From Pacificimonas sp036351775 (GTDB lineage: Bacteria; Pseudomonadota; Alphaproteobacteria; Sphingomonadales; Sphingomonadaceae), in the NCBI GenBank assembly GCA_036351775.1, contig JAZBPX010000045.1, positions 1 to 64,000 of the forward strand: DNA of 64,000 bases, read 5' to 3'. The notes under the pieces were generated by a model that saw only the letters and a list, made by a program, of their open reading frames with translations, was not told the DNA's origin and did no database searches. The position numbers and the translations under genes were made by a program. Of this stretch, positions 34,352-44,323 are shown piece after piece. Each line of letters begins with the position of its first letter. The first letter of the stretch is position 1.

Positions 34352-36682
34352 ATGACACCGGTGGGACTCCAGAAGGCCAAGGCAGGGCGCGGCAGCAGCG
34401 CCGCGGCGGCAGGCGGAGTGCGCGAACCGAAAATCGACATCCTGTCCGCCCAGCTTGCCGCCCACCGCGAGTATCAGCGCCGCGCTGCGCCCAGCTTTCT
34501 CCTCGCCTGGATGACGGTCTACGGGGTCCTGGCATGGTGCGCGCCGCAGCCGCTCCTGCCATTGATGGTCGGCGCGGTCTCGCTGATCGTCACCTTGGCC
34601 AGCCTGGGTATCATTCGCCTTCTGAACGGCCGGTCCCGCACGGCGGAGCTGGCCCTGTCCGCCCTTGCCTTCGTCGCGGCAACCGTGCCGATCTACGGCC
34701 TTGGCTATACGCTGCTGCCGACTGCCGATACCGACGAGACGCTCATCCTTGCCGCCACGCTCAGTGCGCACCTGATCCTCTGTTCCACAAAGGCGCGCAA
34801 CCTGCCTTTCGGTGCGAAGCTCGCGGTCCTTGTTCTTGGCAGCGTCCACCTCTTCGCGCTCGGTCACAGCCTCGGCACCACAGGCTGGATCGCGGGCGGC
34901 GTTGTCATGTTCGTCGCGGTACAGTTCTCCTTCATTGCCGAAGCGTCCCGCCGTTCCCTTACGGCCCGCCTTGCGCGGGAGCGGCGGCTTGAGGAAAGCA
35001 CGCAGAATTACCAGGCGCTTCTCTCGGAGTTCGAGGAGCAGGGCTCCGACTGGCTGTTCGCGATCGACGACAAGGGCCAGCTGACGCAGGTGTCCCGCCG
35101 TTTCGCCGAAGCGGCTGGCGCCATCGAATCCGAACTGCGCGGACGCCGCCTCTACCGCCTGTTCAACGATACGCCCGAGCGCAAGCAGCTCGTCGACTTT
35201 CTGGCCCGCCGCTCGTCCTTTCGCGGCCTCATTGTCCCGCTTACGATCAAAGGAAAGGCGCGCTTCTGGTCGCTCAGCGCCCGCCCGGTCGAGGAAGACG
35301 GCGTCGCCATGCGCGGCGTGATGACCGACGTCACCGTCGCGGCAGAGGCGGAGGAGCGCGTCCACCGCATGGCGCATTTCGACGCGCTGACAGACCTGCC
35401 CAACCGCCTGAAGTTCACCGACCAGGCCGAACAGGCCGTTGCAGGGGCCAGCGCACTGAACCGCTGCGGGCTCATGTTTGTCGATCTGGACCATTTCAAG
35501 TCCATCAACGACGTTCACGGCCACCGCACGGGCGACATCCTGCTACAGGCAACCGCAAAGCGGCTTCAGTCGGTCGTCGGCGACGAAGGGCTTGTCGCGC
35601 GCCTCGGCGGCGATGAGTTCGCGGTCCTGATTCCTGAGGGCGCAAGTCCGCAAAGCGTAGAGCGCCTCGCCGAAACGATCGCTACGACCGTGTGCCAGGT
35701 CGTTCGCCATGACGGTCTCGCCCTGGAACCCACGGTCAGTATCGGCCTTGCCATCGCGCCCGACGATGCCTGCGGGCTGAAGGAACTGCTCCACAACGCG
35801 GACATGGCGCTCTACGCCGCAAAGCAGGCGGGCCGGAACTGCTGGCGCCGCTTCGACAGCGAAATGGACGCCGCCGCGCGACGCCGACGCCTTCTTGCCA
35901 GTGAAATGAAGGGCGCGCTGAAGGCGGGTCAGTTCCAGCTCTATTACCAGCCGATTGTCGACGCCCGAACGCTTGACCTGCGGGGGTTCGAAACGCTCAT
36001 CCGCTGGATCCACCCGGAGCGCGGCTTCATCTCGCCCGGCGACTTCATTCCCATTGCCGAGGATAGCGGCTTCATTCGCGAGCTGGGTGCCTGGGTTCTC
36101 GAAACCGCGATGGCGGAGGCGGCGACATGGCCCGACCATCTGAACGTTGCCGTCAACGTCTCCCCGGTTCAGCTTCGCGGCAACGACGTCGAGCGGGTCG
36201 TTGCCGATGCTCTTGCAGCGTCTCGCCTGACCCCCACGCGGCTGGAGCTGGAGATTACCGAAAGCGTTCTTCTCGAACGAAGCAGCGGCGCCATTTCGTC
36301 GCTTAAGCGCCTGCGCACCCGCGGCGTACGCTTCTCCCTCGACGATTTCGGCACCGGTTTTTCCTCGCTCAGCTACCTTCGCACCTTCCCCTTCAACAAG
36401 GTGAAGATCGACCGTTCTTTCGTCAGCGACATGGGTGATGGCGGCAGTTGTCTGGCGATCATCAAGGCCGTGCTCGGCCTGTCCCGCGACATGGGCATGA
36501 CGACGGTTGCCGAGGGCATCGAACTGCCCGGCCAGCTTGCCGCGCTTCAGCAGATGGGCTGCCACCAAATTCAGGGCTTCCTGATCAGCAAACCGCTACC
36601 CGTCAAAGAGGCCCGCGCGCTGATCAAGAGCGGCGTCAGCGGCCCGAAGGCCGGCGCGCCGGACCTCCGCGTGACCGGCTGA
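34352..36682 (+). CDS. Membrane GGDEF-EAL protein (cyclic-di-GMP turnover)
   Basis: The 776-residue protein has N-terminal hydrophobic helices (about residues 45-190), a PAS-like segment (about 225-330), a GGDEF domain with intact RLGGDEFAVL (about residue 417) and an EAL domain. In the latter the EAL motif is ETL (GFETLIRW, about residue 545), with Glu kept. The other phosphodiesterase motifs are present: NVSPVQLR, LELEITES, DDFGTGFSSLSYL, KIDRSF and AEGIE. Both synthesis and hydrolysis of c-di-GMP are possible; the phosphodiesterase side looks complete. It converges on the ABC exporter with a 23-bp gap. Confidence 0.92.
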   Translation: MTPVGLQKAKAGRGSSAAAAGGVREPKIDILSAQLAAHREYQRRAAPSFLLAWMTVYGVLAWCAPQPLLPLMVGAVSLIVTLASLGIIRLLNGRSRTAELALSALAFVAATVPIYGLGYTLLPTADTDETLILAATLSAHLILCSTKARNLPFGAKLAVLVLGSVHLFALGHSLGTTGWIAGGVVMFVAVQFSFIAEASRRSLTARLARERRLEESTQNYQALLSEFEEQGSDWLFAIDDKGQLTQVSRRFAEAAGAIESELRGRRLYRLFNDTPERKQLVDFLARRSSFRGLIVPLTIKGKARFWSLSARPVEEDGVAMRGVMTDVTVAAEAEERVHRMAHFDALTDLPNRLKFTDQAEQAVAGASALNRCGLMFVDLDHFKSINDVHGHRTGDILLQATAKRLQSVVGDEGLVARLGGDEFAVLIPEGASPQSVERLAETIATTVCQVVRHDGLALEPTVSIGLAIAPDDACGLKELLHNADMALYAAKQAGRNCWRRFDSEMDAAARRRRLLASEMKGALKAGQFQLYYQPIVDARTLDLRGFETLIRWIHPERGFISPGDFIPIAEDSGFIRELGAWVLETAMAEAATWPDHLNVAVNVSPVQLRGNDVERVVADALAASRLTPTRLELEITESVLLERSSGAISSLKRLRTRGVRFSLDDFGTGFSSLSYLRTFPFNKVKIDRSFVSDMGDGGSCLAIIKAVLGLSRDMGMTTVAEGIELPGQLAALQQMGCHQIQGFLISKPLPVKEARALIKSGVSGPKAGAPDLRVTG

Positions 36683-36705
36683 CCAAGCTGAAAGGACAAG
36701 CGCGC

Positions 36706-38613
36706 CTAGGCTGCATCCTCGAACTGCAGCCGCGCCAGCCGCGCATACAGACCGCCGCGCGCGATCAGCTCGTCATGCGTGCCTTCGCCGACGATACGGC
36801 CATCGTCCATCACCACGATCCGGTCCGCACCGCGAACCGTCGCAAGGCGGTGCGCAATGACCAGGGTCGTCCGCCCGACCATCAGCCGGTCCAGCGCCTC
36901 CTGCACATCGCGCTCCGATTCCGCATCGAGCGCACTTGTAGCCTCGTCAAGCAGCAGGATTGGCGCATCGCGCAGGATCGCCCGTGCAATCGCGATCCGC
37001 TGCCGCTGGCCGCCGGACAGACGCGTCCCCGCCTCACCAAGGAAGGTATCGAGTCCATCCGGTAGCGCCTTTACGAACGCAGTCGCATTGGCTGCCTCGG
37101 CAGCGGCCCACACCTCGTCATCGCTGGCCTCGGGGCGGCCATAGGCAATGTTCTCCCGTGCGGACGCCGCGAACACGACCGTTTCCTGCGGGACGATTGA
37201 CAGGCACCGGCGCAGCGCCTTCGGATCCAGCGTATCGATGGGAACCCCGTCGACCAGCACGCGGCCAGCCTGCGGATCGTAGAAGCGCTGGACCAGCTGG
37301 AACAGCGTCGACTTGCCCGCGCCCGACGGCCCGACGACCGCAACCGTCTGTCCCGGCTCGATGGCCAGCGACAGGTTTGTCACGGCGGCGGTATCCGGTT
37401 TGGTGGGATAGTGAAAGGTGACGTTCTCAAATTCGAGCTGGCCGCCGCATGGCACCGGAACCGCATTCACCGTGCGGGGCGGCTGGATCGCCGGCACCTG
37501 CGACAGCAGCTCGGCCATGCGCCCCGCCGCGCCCGCACCCCGCATTATGTCGGAATAGGTTTCGGTCAGGGAGCCGAAGGCCCCGGCGACGAGCGCGCTC
37601 GCGAAGATGAACGCGGTAATGGTCCCGCCGCTGATCGCGCCCGTGATGACGTCGATCGCGCCCTGCCACAGGACCAGCGTAATCGCCCCGAAGATCAGGA
37701 AGATGACGACCGATGTCATGACCGCGCGAATGGCGATGCGGCGCTTCGCGGCGGCGAAGGCGGCATTGACGGCGGCAGAGAACCGTCCGCTTTCCCGGTC
37801 CTCCTGCGTGAACGCCTGCACGATACGGATCGCGCCAAGCGTCTCGACCACGATCGCGCCGACATCGGCGACCCGGTCCTGGCTGCTGCGGCTGAGCGCC
37901 TGCACTCGCTTTCCAAGGATCACGATGGGCGCGATGGTGAGGGGGATGACCAGCATCATCAGGCCGGTCAGCTTCGGGCTGAGGTAGAGGAGGTAGACCA
38001 CCCCGCCAAAGCCCATGAACAGGTTCCTGAGCGCGACCGAGAAGCTGGTGCCGACGACCTGTTCGATCACCGAGGTATCGGCGGTCAGGCGCGAGGCAAT
38101 CTCGGACGGGCGGTTCTCCTCGAAGAACGCCGGATCGAGCGACAGCAGGTGCCGGTGCACTGCCTGCCGCAGGTCAGCCACGACCCGCTCCCCAAGCCAG
38201 GACACGAAATAGAACCGCACCGCCGTCGCCAGCGCCATCACCACGACGATCCCGAGAAGACCGACAAAATAGGGCGCGATGGCGGAGGGGTCGCTGTTGC
38301 CGAACCCCTGATCGACGATCAGCTTCAGCCCCTGTGGGATCGACAGGGTCGCTGCCGCCGCCACCAGAAGCGACAGGAACGCGGCCACAAGCTGCGCGGG
38401 GTAACGCCGGGCAAAGTCCCACACCAGCTTCAGGCGCGCGAACCGCTTCGGTGCGTTCGGGGTCAGCGCCCGGCTGTCACCGGAATGATCCGCGGCCCGC
38501 GCCGCGAGCGTGCTGTCATCATCTGCCTCTTCGGATGCACCTTCGGCGGCGTCTTCGGCAGCGGCGGCGGCGCGGTTCGCCGAGGCGCGGCTTGCTGGTG
38601 TTGGAGCGTCCAT
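36706..38613 (-). CDS. ABC exporter, fused permease-ATPase (ABCB/MsbA-like)
   Basis: The 635-residue half-transporter begins with an Ala/Glu-rich cytosolic tail of about 60 residues. Six transmembrane helices (about 65-340) follow, then a nucleotide-binding domain with Walker A VGPSGAGKSTLFQL, the Q-loop, signature LSGGQRQRIAIARA, Walker B ILLLDEATSALD and the H-loop IAHRLATV. It functions as a dimer exporting lipids, drugs or peptides; the substrate is unknown. Its stop is 23 bp from the converging GGDEF-EAL gene, and recA lies upstream on the same strand (117-bp gap). Confidence 0.9.
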   Translation of the reverse strand: MDAPTPASRASANRAAAAAEDAAEGASEEADDDSTLAARAADHSGDSRALTPNAPKRFARLKLVWDFARRYPAQLVAAFLSLLVAAAATLSIPQGLKLIVDQGFGNSDPSAIAPYFVGLLGIVVVMALATAVRFYFVSWLGERVVADLRQAVHRHLLSLDPAFFEENRPSEIASRLTADTSVIEQVVGTSFSVALRNLFMGFGGVVYLLYLSPKLTGLMMLVIPLTIAPIVILGKRVQALSRSSQDRVADVGAIVVETLGAIRIVQAFTQEDRESGRFSAAVNAAFAAAKRRIAIRAVMTSVVIFLIFGAITLVLWQGAIDVITGAISGGTITAFIFASALVAGAFGSLTETYSDIMRGAGAAGRMAELLSQVPAIQPPRTVNAVPVPCGGQLEFENVTFHYPTKPDTAAVTNLSLAIEPGQTVAVVGPSGAGKSTLFQLVQRFYDPQAGRVLVDGVPIDTLDPKALRRCLSIVPQETVVFAASARENIAYGRPEASDDEVWAAAEAANATAFVKALPDGLDTFLGEAGTRLSGGQRQRIAIARAILRDAPILLLDEATSALDAESERDVQEALDRLMVGRTTLVIAHRLATVRGADRIVVMDDGRIVGEGTHDELIARGGLYARLARLQFEDAA

Positions 38614-38730
38614 CGGCGCTTCACATAGGCGCGGTGCACGGCACCACCAAGGGCTGCGGCCAAACGCATGACGAGCGCGGCTTTCTCAAAGAGCGCCGCG
38701 CCCGCCGATCCCGTCGGCAAATACCGCGGC

Positions 38731-39774
38731 TCAGGCGTCACCTTCGAGCAGGGCCTCGTCCACCTCGTCGGCCTTGCCGCGAATGGCCGCCTCGATCTTC
38801 TCCAGCATGTCCCGGTTTTCATTCAGGAAGGTCTTCGCATTCTCGCGGCCCTGACCGATCCGCACCGAATCGTGACTGAACCAGCTGCCGGACTTCTCGA
38901 CGATCCCGGCCTTCACGCCCAGGTCGAGTATCTCGCCGGTCTTCGAGATGCCCTCGCCGTACATGATGTCGAACTCGACCTGCCGGAACGGCGGCGCGAC
39001 CTTGTTCTTCACGACCTTCACACGGGTCGTATTGCCGACGACCTCGTCGCGGTCCTTGATCTGGCCGATCCGGCGGATGTCGAGGCGGCAGGAAGCGTAG
39101 AATTTCAGCGCGTTACCGCCCGTCGTCGTCTCCGGATTGCCGTACATCACGCCGATCTTCATGCGCAGCTGGTTGATGAAGATCACCGTCGTGCGCGACC
39201 GGTTGATCGAGCCTGTCAGCTTCCGCAGCGACTGGCTCATCAGGCGCGCCTGCAGGCCTACATGGCTGTCGCCCATCTCGCCCTCGATCTCCGCGCGGGG
39301 CGTCAGCGCCGCCACCGAATCGATGACCAGGATGTCGACCGCGTTCGAGCGCACCAGCGTGTCGGTAATCTCCAGCGCCTGTTCGCCGGTATCCGGCTGC
39401 GACACGATCAGCTCGTCGATATCGACGCCCAGTTTCTTCGCGTAGACCGGGTCGAGCGCATGCTCCGCGTCCACGAACGCCGCCGTGCCGCCAGCCTTCT
39501 GGGCCTCCGCAATCGCATGGAGCGCCAGCGTCGTCTTGCCGGAGCTTTCCGGGCCGTAAATCTCGATGACCCGGCCGCGCGGAAACCCGCCAACGCCCAG
39601 CGCCAGGTCAAGCCCGATGGACCCGGTCGAAATCGCCTCGATCTCCAGCTTTTCCTGCTGGCCGAGCTTCATGGCGGAACCCTTGCCGAACGCCCGGTCG
39701 ATCTGTGCGAGCGCTGCATCGAGCGCCTTCTGCTTGTCCATTCCGGTCTCTACCACCTTCAGTGCTGCCGACAT
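38731..39774 (-). CDS. recA: Recombinase RecA
   Basis: RecA forms the filament on single-stranded DNA that drives recombination and the SOS response. The 347-residue protein starts MSAALKVVETGMDKQKALDAALAQI. It has Walker A YGPESSGKTT, Walker B VDILVIDSVAALTP, loop L2 region GGNALKFYAS and an acidic tail. The start at 39774 follows a GGGAGG ribosome-binding site; longer reading to 39813 is unlikely. A GTTC-N7-GTTC SOS box lies 83-97 bp upstream. Confidence 0.98.
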   Translation of the reverse strand: MSAALKVVETGMDKQKALDAALAQIDRAFGKGSAMKLGQQEKLEIEAISTGSIGLDLALGVGGFPRGRVIEIYGPESSGKTTLALHAIAEAQKAGGTAAFVDAEHALDPVYAKKLGVDIDELIVSQPDTGEQALEITDTLVRSNAVDILVIDSVAALTPRAEIEGEMGDSHVGLQARLMSQSLRKLTGSINRSRTTVIFINQLRMKIGVMYGNPETTTGGNALKFYASCRLDIRRIGQIKDRDEVVGNTTRVKVVKNKVAPPFRQVEFDIMYGEGISKTGEILDLGVKAGIVEKSGSWFSHDSVRIGQGRENAKTFLNENRDMLEKIEAAIRGKADEVDEALLEGDA

Positions 39775-39856
39775 TGCTTCCGCCTCCCTAGTCATGCCCC
39801 GAAGGGCGTTCAATGAAGGTTTCGTACGCTCTTTGTTCTCCTATCGCAAGAAGAAT

Positions 39857-39871
39857 GTTCCTATTGTGTTC
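39857..39871. promoter_or_regulatory. Alphaproteobacterial SOS (LexA) box of recA
   Basis: GTTC at 39857-39860 and GTTC at 39868-39871 are separated by exactly seven bases (GAAC-N7-GAAC on the recA strand). This is the direct-repeat LexA site established for alphaproteobacteria. Confidence 0.82.
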
Positions 39872-39927
39872 TCATCGAGGGGAGGCGAGCGCCAAGCCGG
39901 GCGGAACGCAGGCGACCACGGCGCGCT

Positions 39928-42375
39928 TCATGCCGGTCCGCCGCTGCGAAGCGCGTCCGCGACTCGGGCCGTGATCTCCGCGACGCTGAACGGTTTCGAC
40001 AGGAACCCCGCATTGTCGATCTCAACGGAACTGCGCAGCTGCTCCTCGGCATAGCCAGACATGAAAATGATCTTCAGTTCCGGGTACAGCGCCCGCGCCT
40101 TCTTCACCAGGGCGGGCCCGTCCATGCCGGGCATGACCACGTCCGAAATCAGCAGGTCTGGCGGCACGTCCATCGCCACCAGCAGTTCATAGGCTTCTTC
40201 GCCGCCGGACGCGGCCGTCACGTCATAGCCTTTTCGCGTCAGCGCCCGCTCCGCCACGGCGCGCACCATGTCCTCGTCCTCCGCGATCAGCACGCGGCCA
40301 CTGCCGAAGTCAGTCTCCTTGGGCACGGTAGCTTCGGCGGGGGCCGCCATCTCCGCCTCCTCCTGCTCGGGCAGGTAGATCGTCATGGTCGTTCCCTGGT
40401 CCGGTGCCGAATCAGCGAAGATGAAGCCGCCGGACTGTTTCACGATGCCGTAAACCGTCGAGAGCCCGAGGCCGGTCCCGCTACCCATGGGCTTCGTTGT
40501 AAAAAAGGGTTCGAAGATCTTCCCGATCGCTTCGGGAGGAATGCCGCTGCCGGTATCGCCTACGGAAATCGCCACATAATCGGCGGGCGGCATGCCTTCG
40601 CGATTCAGGGCCCGCGCTTCCGCCGGGGAAACGCTGAACGTGCGGATGACCAGTTCGCCGCCCTCGGGCATCGCATCGCGGGCGTTCACCGCCAGATTGA
40701 CGATGACCTGCTCCATCTGCCCGGGGTCCGCGCGTACCGGAGCGAGCCCCCGGCCATGTTCGACCTTCAGGGTGACCCGCTCGCCCAGCAGGCGCTTCAG
40801 CAGGTGCGACAGCTCGCCGATCACGTCCGACACCTGCAGCAACTGCGGCCGCAGCGTCTGCTGCCGCGAAAAGGCCAGCAGCTGGCGCACCAGGTTCGCC
40901 GCGCGGTTCGCATTCTGGCGCACCTGGTTGACGTCGTCGAAATCCGGATCGCCGGGCGAATGCCGCATGAGCATCAGGTCGCAATAGCCGATGATGGCGG
41001 TCAGGATGTTGTTAAAATCATGCGCGACGCCGCCCGCGAGCTGACCCACCGCCTGCATCTTCGTCGCCTGCGTGATCTGCCGCTCCAGCTTCAGCTGCTC
41101 GCGGTTGTCCTTCAGCGACAGGACCACCGCCGGCCCGTCCTGCCACGGCGCGCGGCCCACCGTCAGGACGACGGGTTCCTCCGGACGGTGCTTCAGCCGC
41201 ACGGACATGTCGCGCGCACCCTCCGACGTCACCGCCTTGCGCACCAGCGCCGACACTGCCGACTTGTCGTCATTCTCGACAAGGTCGGACGGGTAGAGCA
41301 GGCTTTCATCCGCATGATGGGCGATCCCGGCAGCGGACCGGAACGCATCGTTCATCATCACGAGCTGTCCGTCCCGGTCCGCCAGCGCCAGGCCGATGGG
41401 CAGCACCCCCAGCAGGCCGGGCAACTCCGTCGGTGCGCGCTCCTCCATCAGGGGTTGCAGCTCGCGGCGGCGCAGCAGGAACATGAACGCACCGGCCATG
41501 CTGTCGCCGGGCTCATCGGACAGCGGCAGGCGCGCCAGGTGTACCGGCAACCGGTCCTCTTCGGATGCGGCGTTCGCAGGCAGCAGCCAGGCATCGTCAT
41601 TCTCGTCCAGCGTCAGCAGCCTGCCAAGGTTGGGGCGTCCAGCATCCGCATCCAGCCCGGCATTGTCGCGGAACATGCCATTGCTCGCGACGATCTCGCC
41701 GCGGCTGTCGGTAATCGCCGCCATGTAGCCCGCATCGCCCAGCCAGATGCCGAACACGCCGGACACCAGTTCGGCCAGGTCGTCGATTGCCTTGTCGGTG
41801 CGGTCGCGGCGCAGCGTCCACAGCAGATGCTCGCGGCTCTGTTCCGCAGGCTTCACCGACAGGCGCAAGCGCCGCGTCAGTCCGTCATCGCCGACCAGGT
41901 CGAGGTCCGCAAAGCCGGTGCCGTCGCGCCGCGCGGCTGCTTCGGCGGTCTTCAGCGCTTCCGACCCCCGACTACCGGCAGGGGCCAGCACCAGCGGGGA
42001 GGGCATACCCCCCGCCCGCGCACCGTAGGCGGCGTTGGCGCAGACGAGCCGCCCCTCCCGGTCCGTGATGGCCAGCGCCACCTGCTGCGATTCCAGCGCG
42101 GCGCGCACCATCGACAGGTCGACCGGTCCGGCCTCTCGCCGCGCGCGGCCCAGCGCGGCGGCATAGCTGACGCCCGCGCTCGCCAGGATCAGCGCCCCGA
42201 ACAGCGCGGCAAACTCCCAGACGCCCAGTGCATAGCCGACCAGCAGCGCAGACAGGATCGCGAGCGTCACGACGCCCAGCACGATCAGCCACAGGCCGCG
42301 CGTCACGCCCGGCATGTCCGGCCATTCGGTGGGGTCTGGCAACTGATCCGCGCGCAGGGGCGACCGGCTCGCCAT
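39928..42375 (-). CDS. cckA: Hybrid histidine kinase CckA
   Basis: CckA feeds phosphate through ChpT to CtrA. The 815-residue protein has two transmembrane helices near the N-terminus (about 27-70) and PAS-like regions (about 90-410). The kinase core has the phospho-His in GGVAHDFNNILTAIIGYCDLML (about residue 450), the N-box VNLAVNARDAM and GTGLGLSTVYGIVKQSGG. A C-terminal receiver carries its Asp in LLISDVVMPGMDG (about 744). The two cytoplasmic halves are in the order typical of CckA. The start at 42375 has a GGAGA ribosome-binding site. CtrA is encoded at 1.3 kb. Confidence 0.93.
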   Translation of the reverse strand: MASRSPLRADQLPDPTEWPDMPGVTRGLWLIVLGVVTLAILSALLVGYALGVWEFAALFGALILASAGVSYAAALGRARREAGPVDLSMVRAALESQQVALAITDREGRLVCANAAYGARAGGMPSPLVLAPAGSRGSEALKTAEAAARRDGTGFADLDLVGDDGLTRRLRLSVKPAEQSREHLLWTLRRDRTDKAIDDLAELVSGVFGIWLGDAGYMAAITDSRGEIVASNGMFRDNAGLDADAGRPNLGRLLTLDENDDAWLLPANAASEEDRLPVHLARLPLSDEPGDSMAGAFMFLLRRRELQPLMEERAPTELPGLLGVLPIGLALADRDGQLVMMNDAFRSAAGIAHHADESLLYPSDLVENDDKSAVSALVRKAVTSEGARDMSVRLKHRPEEPVVLTVGRAPWQDGPAVVLSLKDNREQLKLERQITQATKMQAVGQLAGGVAHDFNNILTAIIGYCDLMLMRHSPGDPDFDDVNQVRQNANRAANLVRQLLAFSRQQTLRPQLLQVSDVIGELSHLLKRLLGERVTLKVEHGRGLAPVRADPGQMEQVIVNLAVNARDAMPEGGELVIRTFSVSPAEARALNREGMPPADYVAISVGDTGSGIPPEAIGKIFEPFFTTKPMGSGTGLGLSTVYGIVKQSGGFIFADSAPDQGTTMTIYLPEQEEAEMAAPAEATVPKETDFGSGRVLIAEDEDMVRAVAERALTRKGYDVTAASGGEEAYELLVAMDVPPDLLISDVVMPGMDGPALVKKARALYPELKIIFMSGYAEEQLRSSVEIDNAGFLSKPFSVAEITARVADALRSGGPA

Positions 42376-42464
42376 CGGGCATTCTCCGCAGCTCTCCGGC
42401 GGATTGGGAGAAAAGCGGCCGCTTGGCAACCGCCCCGCGCGTCACGGGCAGCGGCGCGAGCGGA

Positions 42465-42782
42465 TCAACGCTGGCTGCGCTTGTCCTCCAGCAGGTCCTT
42501 CGTACCGCGTCCGAACAGCGCCGCCAGCTTGTCGCCCATCGCCGCGAGAAACCCGCGCACCGTGATGCTGACCAGCACATGATCCTCGCGCACGTCGAGC
42601 ACCGCAGACGCCGACTGCCCCAGCGCCGAATAGTCGAGGAACATCGTGTCGCCGTCCCAGCGGTGCTGGCTGTCCCCGCCCGGCATCATGTTCAGAAGGT
42701 CGGGCAGCCCCTCGCCCAGCTTCCGCTTCGCCTCCTCCCGGCCCAAGGTATGCCGCACTTCCTGCGTGAACGTCTTTTCCAT
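42465..42782 (-). CDS. Small polyhydroxyalkanoic-acid-system-like protein
   Basis: The 105-residue soluble protein (MEKTFTQEVRHTLGREEAKRKLGEGL and onward, with HRWDGDTMFLDYSALGQSASAVLDV and a closing ITVRGFLAAMGDKLAALF) resembles the small PHA_gran_rgn-type proteins first linked to polyhydroxyalkanoate granules. No PHA synthase or phasin is in the window, so a role in storage is not supported by context. It lies between gatB and cckA on the same strand. Confidence 0.6.
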   Translation of the reverse strand: MEKTFTQEVRHTLGREEAKRKLGEGLPDLLNMMPGGDSQHRWDGDTMFLDYSALGQSASAVLDVREDHVLVSITVRGFLAAMGDKLAALFGRGTKDLLEDKRSQR

Positions 42783-42826
42783 GAAGCGCAGCCTGCCGCC
42801 GCTGTCCTAGCTTGGCAAGACGGCGG

Positions 42827-44323
42827 TCAGCCGAGCGCTTTTTTCAGCAGCTCGTTCACGACCTGCGGGTTCGCCTGGCCCTTCGTGGCCTTCATCGTCT
42901 GGCCGACGAAGAAGCCGAACAGCTTCTCCTTGCCGCCCTTATATTCGGCGACCTTGTCCGGGTTCGCCGCCAGCACCTTGGCGATTTCCGCTTCGATGGC
43001 GCCGGTGTCCGACACCTGCTTCATGCCGCGTTCCTCGACGATCTTTGCCGGATCGTCGCCGGTTTCCAGCATGATCGCAAAGACGTCCTTCGCGAGCCGC
43101 CCGGACAGCGTCCCGTCCCCGATCAGCGCCAGCAGCTCCGCGCCCTGGGAGGCGGAGATCGGGCTGTCCTCGATGGACTTGCCCGCATTGTTCAGCGCAC
43201 CGAACAGCTCGCCGATCACCCAGTTCGCCGCCGCCTTGGCAACATCGCCGCGGTCCTTGCCCTGCTTCAGCGCGGTTTCGGTCAGCAGCAGCTCGAAATA
43301 GGCCGCCGTTTCCTGTTCAGCCGTCAGCACCGACGCATTGTACGGACTGATCCCAAGGTCGCGCATATAGCGTTCGCGCTTCGTATCCGGCAGCTCGGGC
43401 AGCGTCGCGCGGCAATCGGCGACAAACGCATCGTCGAATTCCAGCGGCAAGAGGTCCGGGTCGGGGAAGTAGCGGTAATCATGCGCCTCTTCCTTCGACC
43501 GCAGCGGCCGCGTCTCCATCCGGTTCGGGTCGAACAGCCGGGTTTCCTGATCCACGCTTCCGCCCGCTTCCAGCACCTCCACCTGCCGCTGCGCCTCATA
43601 CTCGATGGCGGCTTCGACAAAGCGCACGCTGTTCACATTCTTGCATTCCGTCCGCGTGCCCAGCGGATCGCCAACCTTGCGCACCGACACGTTCACGTCC
43701 GCGCGCATGGAGCCCTGGTCCATATTGCCGTCGCACGAGCCAACATAGCGCAGGATCGAGCGCAGCTTTCGCACATAGGCCCCCGCCTCGGCCGGTGAGC
43801 GCATGTCCGGCTTCGATACGATCTCCATCAGCGCGGTGCCCGAGCGGTTCAGGTCGACAAAGCTATAGTCCGGATGCTGGTCGTGCATCGACTTGCCCGC
43901 GTCCTGTTCCAGGTGGATGCGCTCGACGCCAATATCGCGCGCCTGCCCGCCCTCAGGCTCCACCGTCACCACGCCCTCGCCCACGATGGGATGCTGGAAC
44001 TGACTGATCTGGTATCCCTGCGGCAGGTCGGCGTAGAAATAGTTCTTGCGGTCGAAGCGCGACCATTTGTTGATCTGGCAGTCGAGCGCCAGGCCCGTCC
44101 GCACCGCCTGCCGCACCGCCTCGCCGTTAATGACCGGCAGCATCCCCGGCATCGCCGCATCAACCAGGCTGACCTGCGTATTCGGCTCCGCCCCAAAGGC
44201 AATCGCCGCGCCCGAAAACAGCTTGGCCCTCGTCGTCACCTGCGCATGCACCTCCAGGCCGATCACGACCTCCCACTCGCCGGTTTCACCCTGAATACGG
44301 TAATCAGTCACAATCTTTTCCAT
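42827..44323 (-). CDS. gatB: Asp-tRNA(Asn)/Glu-tRNA(Gln) amidotransferase subunit B
   Basis: GatB holds the misacylated tRNA and its kinase site activates the acyl group for amidation. The 498-residue protein has WEVVIGLEVHAQ, FDRKNYFYADLPQGYQISQFQHP and DFNRSG-type VDLNRSGTALMEIVS, typical of GatB, plus the C-terminal tail/YqeY-like domain ending KATKGQANPQVVNELLKKAL. Its start overlaps the end of the upstream small membrane protein by 20 bp. gatC and gatA lie 0.8 kb upstream on the same strand. Confidence 0.97.
   Translation of the reverse strand: MEKIVTDYRIQGETGEWEVVIGLEVHAQVTTRAKLFSGAAIAFGAEPNTQVSLVDAAMPGMLPVINGEAVRQAVRTGLALDCQINKWSRFDRKNYFYADLPQGYQISQFQHPIVGEGVVTVEPEGGQARDIGVERIHLEQDAGKSMHDQHPDYSFVDLNRSGTALMEIVSKPDMRSPAEAGAYVRKLRSILRYVGSCDGNMDQGSMRADVNVSVRKVGDPLGTRTECKNVNSVRFVEAAIEYEAQRQVEVLEAGGSVDQETRLFDPNRMETRPLRSKEEAHDYRYFPDPDLLPLEFDDAFVADCRATLPELPDTKRERYMRDLGISPYNASVLTAEQETAAYFELLLTETALKQGKDRGDVAKAAANWVIGELFGALNNAGKSIEDSPISASQGAELLALIGDGTLSGRLAKDVFAIMLETGDDPAKIVEERGMKQVSDTGAIEAEIAKVLAANPDKVAEYKGGKEKLFGFFVGQTMKATKGQANPQVVNELLKKALG

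Noticed and set aside
40756..42582. 608-codon plus-strand open frame opposite cckA
   Set aside because: Antisense shadow with runs of Gln, His and Arg and no recognisable domain.
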